Positions 6,067-8,900 of a stretch of 8,900 bases of DNA are shown in pieces (the first letter of the stretch is position 1; every line of letters begins with the position of its first letter). Origin of the DNA: Fidelibacterota bacterium. Its GTDB lineage: Bacteria; Fidelibacterota; JAANXI01. The stretch covers positions 1-8,900 of the forward strand of contig JAANXI010000102.1 of the NCBI GenBank assembly GCA_018263365.1, read 5' to 3'. The position numbers and the translations under genes were made by a program. The notes under the pieces are model-generated. The model was not told where the DNA came from. It saw only the letters and a list, made by a program, of their open reading frames with translations, and did not search any database.

Positions 6067-7440
6067 ATGGACTGGCAGTTTAGCCCCTTCTTTCTCATTA
6101 TCGCAGGGAGCGGCGTTCTTTCTTTTGTATTAGGCCTTTACGCCGCACGCCGTTTGGAGAAACCCGGCGCCAAGGCTCTGATGATTATTTTATTCTCGTC
6201 AGCCATTTGGAGCTTTTTATATGTGGTTCAGCTTGCCGTCATCGACTTGCCGCTGAAACTGATTCTCGCAAAATTACAATATCCGGCGATTCTCGCGATT
6301 CCCGTGGCCTGGCTCGATTTTGCCTATCATTACCGGAAAGGACGTTCCGGACTTTCCCGTACTCAGTTGACCGTTCTGATTTCAATTGCCATAATATTAA
6401 TCGGTTTTCTGTTTACCAACCAATACCATGGACTAATGTGGGAAAATATTCGGCTGAATACGCAGGGCAATCTCACGGTAATTTCCAGAGATTTCCAAAT
6501 CGGTTTTTGGGGGCTTGTTGTTTTTGGCTACCTTCCCCTGATTTACGGAGCCATTATCATTATTGGCGTACACTTTCGCTCCAGGCATCTGTACCGGGCC
6601 CAGTCGATGGCATTGTTAACAGGACTCGTCTTGGTGTGGATTCCCAACATTGCCTATCTCGCCGAACTCACCCGAATTGATTATTCCCCGGTATTCTTTA
6701 CGCTTTCCGGCGTGGCCTTCATGCTGGCGATCTTCCGCTTTCACCTGCTGGATGTGCTTCCGGTGGCCAGAGATTTGGTAATCGACGGGATGCAGGATGC
6801 CACGCTCATACTGGATCAGGACAATCGGATTCTGGATATGAACCGGGCGGCGAAAGGCCTGTTTCCTGAAGGAACCACCCATTTTATCGGCCACAGGATC
6901 GAGTCTCTTGCGCCCCAAGTCGCCACTATCGTTGAACAGACAATTGACGCTGATACGCAAAAGCAAGAATTTGAGATTCAGCCCAACGATACGACCCGGG
7001 TATTCCACGTGAATGCCTCACCGCTCAAAGATTATCCTGGCGCGCTGCTCAGCCGGGTGTTCGTTTTCCGGGACATTACACAGCAGAAGCAATATGAGAT
7101 CCGTCTGATGCAGTCGCAAAAGCTGGAAGCGCTGGGCCAAATCGCCGGGGGAATCGCCCACGATTTTAACAACGTGATGGCAACGATTTCCGGCGCGTTG
7201 CAGTTTGTTGAAATGAAATCGAATACCGGGGAAATTGATAAATACCTTGAGATGATGCGTGCCGGGATCGAACGGGGCAAATCCGTCACAGAGCGGCTCC
7301 AGACCTTTATCCGCTCAGGAGAGCCGGAACGGAAACCGCTTCCCGTGGACAAATTTTTCGATGATTTTCAGGAAATCGCCTCCCATACCCTTCCGAAAAA
7401 TATCCGGAGACCAAAATCATCGTTGCCACTGGCCACGTGA
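6067..7440 (+). CDS. Sensor histidine kinase, 3' truncated by internal deletion (7TM-PAS-HisKA)
   Basis: Residues about 5-225 form seven hydrophobic helices of the histidine kinase N-terminal 7TM type. Residues about 230-345 are a PAS domain starting at VIDGMQDATLILDQDNRILD and ending in FRDITQQKQYE. Residues about 350-430 are the dimerisation/phospho-acceptor domain: QKLEALGQIAGGIAHDFNN, with the phosphorylated histidine at 365. The sequence reaches HTLPKNI (about residues 440-446), normally the approach to the HATPase N-box, and then changes into frame-shifted receiver sequence, stopping at 7440. The N, G1 and G2 boxes of the ATPase domain are entirely absent, so it cannot autophosphorylate by itself. 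The intact ancestor was evidently a hybrid kinase whose receiver tail survives at 7395-7547. Likely causes are deletion between short similar sequences or an assembly collapse. The ATG start has only a weak ribosome binding site. The domain calls are confident and the protein is probably non-functional. Confidence 0.85.
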   Translation: MDWQFSPFFLIIAGSGVLSFVLGLYAARRLEKPGAKALMIILFSSAIWSFLYVVQLAVIDLPLKLILAKLQYPAILAIPVAWLDFAYHYRKGRSGLSRTQLTVLISIAIILIGFLFTNQYHGLMWENIRLNTQGNLTVISRDFQIGFWGLVVFGYLPLIYGAIIIIGVHFRSRHLYRAQSMALLTGLVLVWIPNIAYLAELTRIDYSPVFFTLSGVAFMLAIFRFHLLDVLPVARDLVIDGMQDATLILDQDNRILDMNRAAKGLFPEGTTHFIGHRIESLAPQVATIVEQTIDADTQKQEFEIQPNDTTRVFHVNASPLKDYPGALLSRVFVFRDITQQKQYEIRLMQSQKLEALGQIAGGIAHDFNNVMATISGALQFVEMKSNTGEIDKYLEMMRAGIERGKSVTERLQTFIRSGEPERKPLPVDKFFDDFQEIASHTLPKNIRRPKSSLPLAT

Positions 7441-7547
7441 ACGAAACGGAGCATCAGCAGTTGTTGGACCTTGGTGTGGAGGCCGTAATACATAAACCGT
7501 TTCAATTAGAACAAATACTTCGCGCCGTCGGACCAGCCCTCCGGTAA
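7395..7547 (+). pseudogene. C-terminal remnant of a response-regulator receiver domain
   Basis: In the frame two bases on from the kinase (codons starting at 7395), the sequence reads EKYPETKIIVATGHV, then LLDLGVEAVIHKPF and LRAVGPALR, stopping with TAA at 7545-7547. This is the last part of a receiver domain. VATG holds the conserved Thr (7428-7430), KPF the conserved Lys (7494-7496), and a final amphipathic helix follows. The phospho-acceptor Asp and the acidic pocket that should precede it are missing. It has no start codon or ribosome binding site of its own. It is the tail of the hybrid kinase that begins at 6067, put out of frame by the deletion near 7393-7405. Confidence 0.8.
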
Positions 7548-7559
7548 CGGGGTTTATGA

Positions 7560-7606
7560 CCGTCACCAGGGCTTGCATCTGACGGGAAAATATTTCAAAT
7601 TTTTTT
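7560..7606 (+). terminator. Possible intrinsic terminator after the kinase remnant
   Basis: CCGTCA (7560-7565) pairs perfectly with TGACGG (7580-7585) over a 14-base loop, and a run of seven Ts follows at 7600-7606. The gap of 14 bases between stem and T-run is longer than in a standard terminator, so the call is tentative. It sits just after the receiver remnant and before the next gene. Confidence 0.35.
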
Positions 7607-7651
7607 AGAGATTTTACACTAACCGGCAGGAAGAAATCGGAGGTTGTAACA

Positions 7652-8149
7652 ATGCCCGTGTACGAGTTTTATTGCAGCGATTGCCACACCGTCTACAATT
7701 TTTGGTCCCAACGAATTAATACAGATAAGATACCCGGCTGTCCGAAATGCGATAACGAGCAACTGGAGCGGGTGGTCTCGAAATCCGCAATTATCTCCGG
7801 TGGACAGAGCGAAGGCGACGACGAATTCGGCGATCTGCCGATTGACGAAACCAAGATGGAAGAAGCCATGATGTCATTGGCATCAGAAGCGGAAAACATG
7901 AACGAGGATGATCCGCGATCCATGGCGCAGTTCATGCGCAAATTCGCCGACAAAACGGGACTCAAATACAACGAGCAGATGGAAGAAGCCCTTGGCAGAC
8001 TGGAGTCCGGCGAAGATCCGGACAAAATCGAGGAGGAGATGGGTGACATCTTCGACGAGGATGAAATGCCGTTCGAATTCAAGGAGAAGAAAGGCATTCA
8101 ACCGAAAGTACGCCCGCTGCGGTCTGATCCGGAGTTATACGACTTGTAG
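7652..8149 (+). CDS. FmdB-type zinc-ribbon protein with acidic C-terminal extension
   Basis: The 165-residue product begins MPVYEFYCSDCHTVYNF, the signature of the FmdB/CxxC-CxxC-SSSS zinc-ribbon family. Cys8, Cys11, Cys30 and Cys33 form the metal site, and ERVVSKSAIISGG closes the domain near residue 52. The rest (about 53-165) is a strongly acidic, mostly helical tail. It contains DDPRSMAQFMRKFADKTG at about 86-103, then LESGEDPDKIEEEMG, and ends with a more basic segment, KVRPLRSDPELYDL. Many family members stop at 70-110 residues. Longer versions with a DPR...GEDP...EEEMG tail are known to me from proteobacterial and related genomes. The family is often labelled regulatory, after FmdB of formamide metabolism, but its biochemical role is not established. 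The start is secure: GGAGG at 7639-7643 lies eight bases before the ATG. It stands alone between the kinase remnant and a repeat-rich spacer, so context gives no partner. Confidence 0.9.
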   Translation: MPVYEFYCSDCHTVYNFWSQRINTDKIPGCPKCDNEQLERVVSKSAIISGGQSEGDDEFGDLPIDETKMEEAMMSLASEAENMNEDDPRSMAQFMRKFADKTGLKYNEQMEEALGRLESGEDPDKIEEEMGDIFDEDEMPFEFKEKKGIQPKVRPLRSDPELYDL

Positions 8150-8150
8150 A

Positions 8151-8185
8151 AGAGCCAGGTACCAAGAATAAAGAGCCAAATAAAA
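8151..8185 (+). repeat. Heptad repeat tract (AGAGCCA family, five units)
   Basis: Directly after the FmdB-type stop codon come five 7-base units: AGAGCCA, GGTACCA, AGAATAA, AGAGCCA and AATAAAA. Units 1 and 4 are identical and exactly 21 bases apart. The register is the same throughout, as in degenerate tandem heptamers. The family consensus differs from that of the tracts at 3307 and 3424. Confidence 0.5.
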
Positions 8186-8206
8186 AACGGTAAAGATATA
8201 CTACAA

Positions 8207-8359
8207 GGGCTTGAAGCCGCGAAGAAAAACTGTCCGCAGATTGCACTGAGAACTTCGGATGCCGGGTTGCAAGCCCCAACGGGGCGACTGCTTTCAGCAC
8301 ACCAGCTTATTGGTGGGATCAAAACGTATATAAATTTTTGTCCAAGTCCCGTCAGGAAC
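8207..8359. repeat. Cluster of short palindromic hairpins (REP-like)
   Basis: Several small dyads follow each other: GGCTTGAAGCC (8208-8218), GCCCC-AAC-GGGGC (8273-8285), CACCA-GCTTAT-TGGTG (8300-8315) and GTCCC-GTCA-GGAAC with one mismatch (8346-8359). GGGCTTGAAGCCGC (8207-8220) and GGGTTGCAAGCCCC (8264-8277) look like diverged copies of one unit. The GCCCCAACGGGGC and AGTCCCGTCAGG modules resemble dispersed repeats I know from Bacteroidota and other environmental genomes. No transposase is nearby. The exact boundaries are uncertain. Confidence 0.45.
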
Positions 8360-8408
8360 GGTTGATGTTTGAGAACAACCATTGTGTCGACAACGACCTC
8401 ACCCCAGC

Positions 8409-8431
8409 CCCTCTCCTTCGTAAGGAGAGGG
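8409..8431 (+). repeat. Perfect 10-bp hairpin of the CCCTCTCCTT dispersed-repeat type
   Basis: CCCTCTCCTT (8409-8418) and AAGGAGAGGG (8422-8431) form a perfect 10-pair stem with a three-base CGT loop. They are preceded by CCTCACCCCAGC. The module CTCACCCC-AGCCCCTCTCC with a matching purine arm is a widely scattered intergenic repeat in many bacterial phyla. No T-run follows, so it is not a standard terminator. Confidence 0.6.
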
Positions 8432-8515
8432 ACTAACACCGCGCGTTGGACACGCTTATTCGTGAAAAGGCGACAGAAGCCGCCTGTCCATATTCCTTCT
8501 ACCGTATTCCGAATA

Positions 8516-8536
8516 TTTCACGTCTCACGTCTCACA
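8516..8536 (+). repeat. Heptad repeat tract (TYTCACR, three units)
   Basis: Three adjacent 7-base units read TTTCACG, TCTCACG and TCTCACA, differing at only two positions. This is the clearest of the heptad tracts. It ends 16 bases before the possible promoter of the last gene. Confidence 0.55.
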
Positions 8537-8552
8537 GCAGTGAACATTTATA

Positions 8553-8581
8553 TTGCGCAATGTCTTGTAACCGGATATATT
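8553..8581 (+). promoter_or_regulatory. Possible promoter of the right-edge gene
   Basis: TTGCGC (8553-8558) and TATATT (8576-8581) are separated by 17 bases. The -10 box matches the sigma70 consensus at five of six positions, the -35 at three. Transcription would start near 8588, about 23 bases before the ATG. TTGCGCAA (8553-8560) is also a perfect palindrome. Confidence 0.35.
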
Positions 8582-8610
8582 GCTATCAACATGACCCCGG
8601 AGTCCCAGCG

Positions 8611-8900
8611 ATGAAAAAATTCGGAGTTTTCGCATTCGTGTTATTGGTCATCTGCTCAACTAGTCCGGCAGATGCAATCCCCGCTCAAAGCCCCCTTGTC
8701 CCGGCTGATTCTTTGTCTCCACCGGTTATCTACCGCGATATGCTCCGTTCCGCCTATCGGGACGGCAATATCAGTGAAAACGAACGGTATCTGCTGGGAC
8801 AATTGCAGATTTCACTTCATCTACCGGATAGTCTTGTCAACCGCATTGAAAATGACATCCTGCTAAACAGACCGGATCGACTGGACCAGGCAGGGCGCTG
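8611..8900 (+). CDS. Secreted protein of unknown function, 5' part only
   Basis: The frame opens with ATG at 8611 and runs without a stop to the window edge (96 full codons). GGAG at 8599-8602, eight bases upstream, supports the start. The N-terminus MKKFGVFAFVLLVICSTSPADA is a good signal peptide: two lysines, then a hydrophobic core at residues 4-15, with an Ala-Asp-Ala cleavage site at 20-22. The mature part starts with a Pro/Ser-rich linker. A predicted helical pair follows at about residues 41-85, RDMLRSAYRDGNISENERYL, then LPDSLVNRIENDIL. The DGNISENE turn between helices recalls the helix-turn-helix of TerB-like or EF-hand-like modules, but this is only a resemblance and the rest of the protein is not visible. 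An overlapping frame at 8672-8866 is a shadow. Confidence 0.75.
   Translation, partial: MKKFGVFAFVLLVICSTSPADAIPAQSPLVPADSLSPPVIYRDMLRSAYRDGNISENERYLLGQLQISLHLPDSLVNRIENDILLNRPDRLDQAGR

Larger units (their letters stand above)
8150..8610. other. Repeat-rich intergenic region
   Basis: No credible gene lies in these 461 bases. The stretch holds a heptad tract (8151-8185), a cluster of small palindromes (8207-8359), a CCCTCTCCTT/AAGGAGAGGG hairpin (8409-8431), a second heptad tract (8516-8536) and a promoter-like pair before the last gene. Such a mosaic of unrelated short repeats is typical of dispersed intergenic repeat families in environmental genomes. Open frames on the minus strand here (for example 8079-8300) read through palindromes and look like chance. 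Confidence 0.6.

Noticed and set aside
7259..7495. 78-codon plus-strand frame across the kinase junction
   Set aside because: This is the third frame over the kinase and receiver remnant and shows no domain signature in that frame.
8409..8431. The 10-bp hairpin as a transcription terminator
   Set aside because: No T-run follows on either strand and the hairpin matches a dispersed-repeat module, so terminator function is not supported.
8079..8439. Minus-strand frames of 73 and 113 codons over the repeat-rich spacer
   Set aside because: They read through palindromic repeats and into the FmdB-type gene on the other strand. Peptides of this kind are a known misannotation of dispersed repeats.

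Overview
This 8.9 kb stretch of bacterial chromosome most likely comes from an uncultured lineage of the FCB superphylum (KSB1, Calditrichota or Marinimicrobia-like). The best clue is the minus-strand gene, whose product ends in the NYPNPFNP-type C-terminal domain found on very large numbers of secreted proteins in those groups. The other genes are widespread bacterial families. No phage, IS transposase, CRISPR array, tRNA or rRNA was seen. Assignment to a phylum is inference.

Layout: (1) 92-2317, minus strand, is a large secreted multidomain protein with a type IX-type sorting domain. (2) 2318-2489 is a divergent, AT-rich spacer. It ends in a ribosome binding site held in a small hairpin, with an 11-codon upstream ORF that overlaps the next start. 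(3) 2490-3248, plus strand, is a protein-L-isoaspartate O-methyltransferase with an N-terminal export or anchor segment. (4) 3249-3458 is a spacer with two oppositely oriented 7-bp-period tracts around a three-arm dyad. (5) 3459-5942 is a polytopic membrane protein with a degenerate spermidine-synthase-like domain. (6) 5943-6066 is a spacer with a 16-bp direct repeat at 52-bp pitch. (7) 6067-7547 is a broken hybrid histidine kinase. The sensor, PAS and phospho-acceptor parts are present, but the ATPase domain and most of a receiver domain are missing, and the receiver tail continues in another frame. (8) 7652-8149 is an FmdB-type zinc-ribbon protein with a long acidic tail. (9) 8150-8610 is a non-coding stretch of dispersed-repeat material: two heptad tracts and several small palindromes. 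(10) 8611 to the right edge is the start of a secreted protein of unknown function.

Neighbouring plus-strand genes are separated by gaps of 100-460 bp, so they look like independent transcription units rather than one operon. No shared pathway is evident. I see no convincing new multi-gene system. The points most worth a second look are the internally deleted kinase, the heptad-repeat tracts at four intergenic sites, the export signal on a SAM-dependent repair enzyme with its unusual leader, and the paired repeats in front of the kinase gene.
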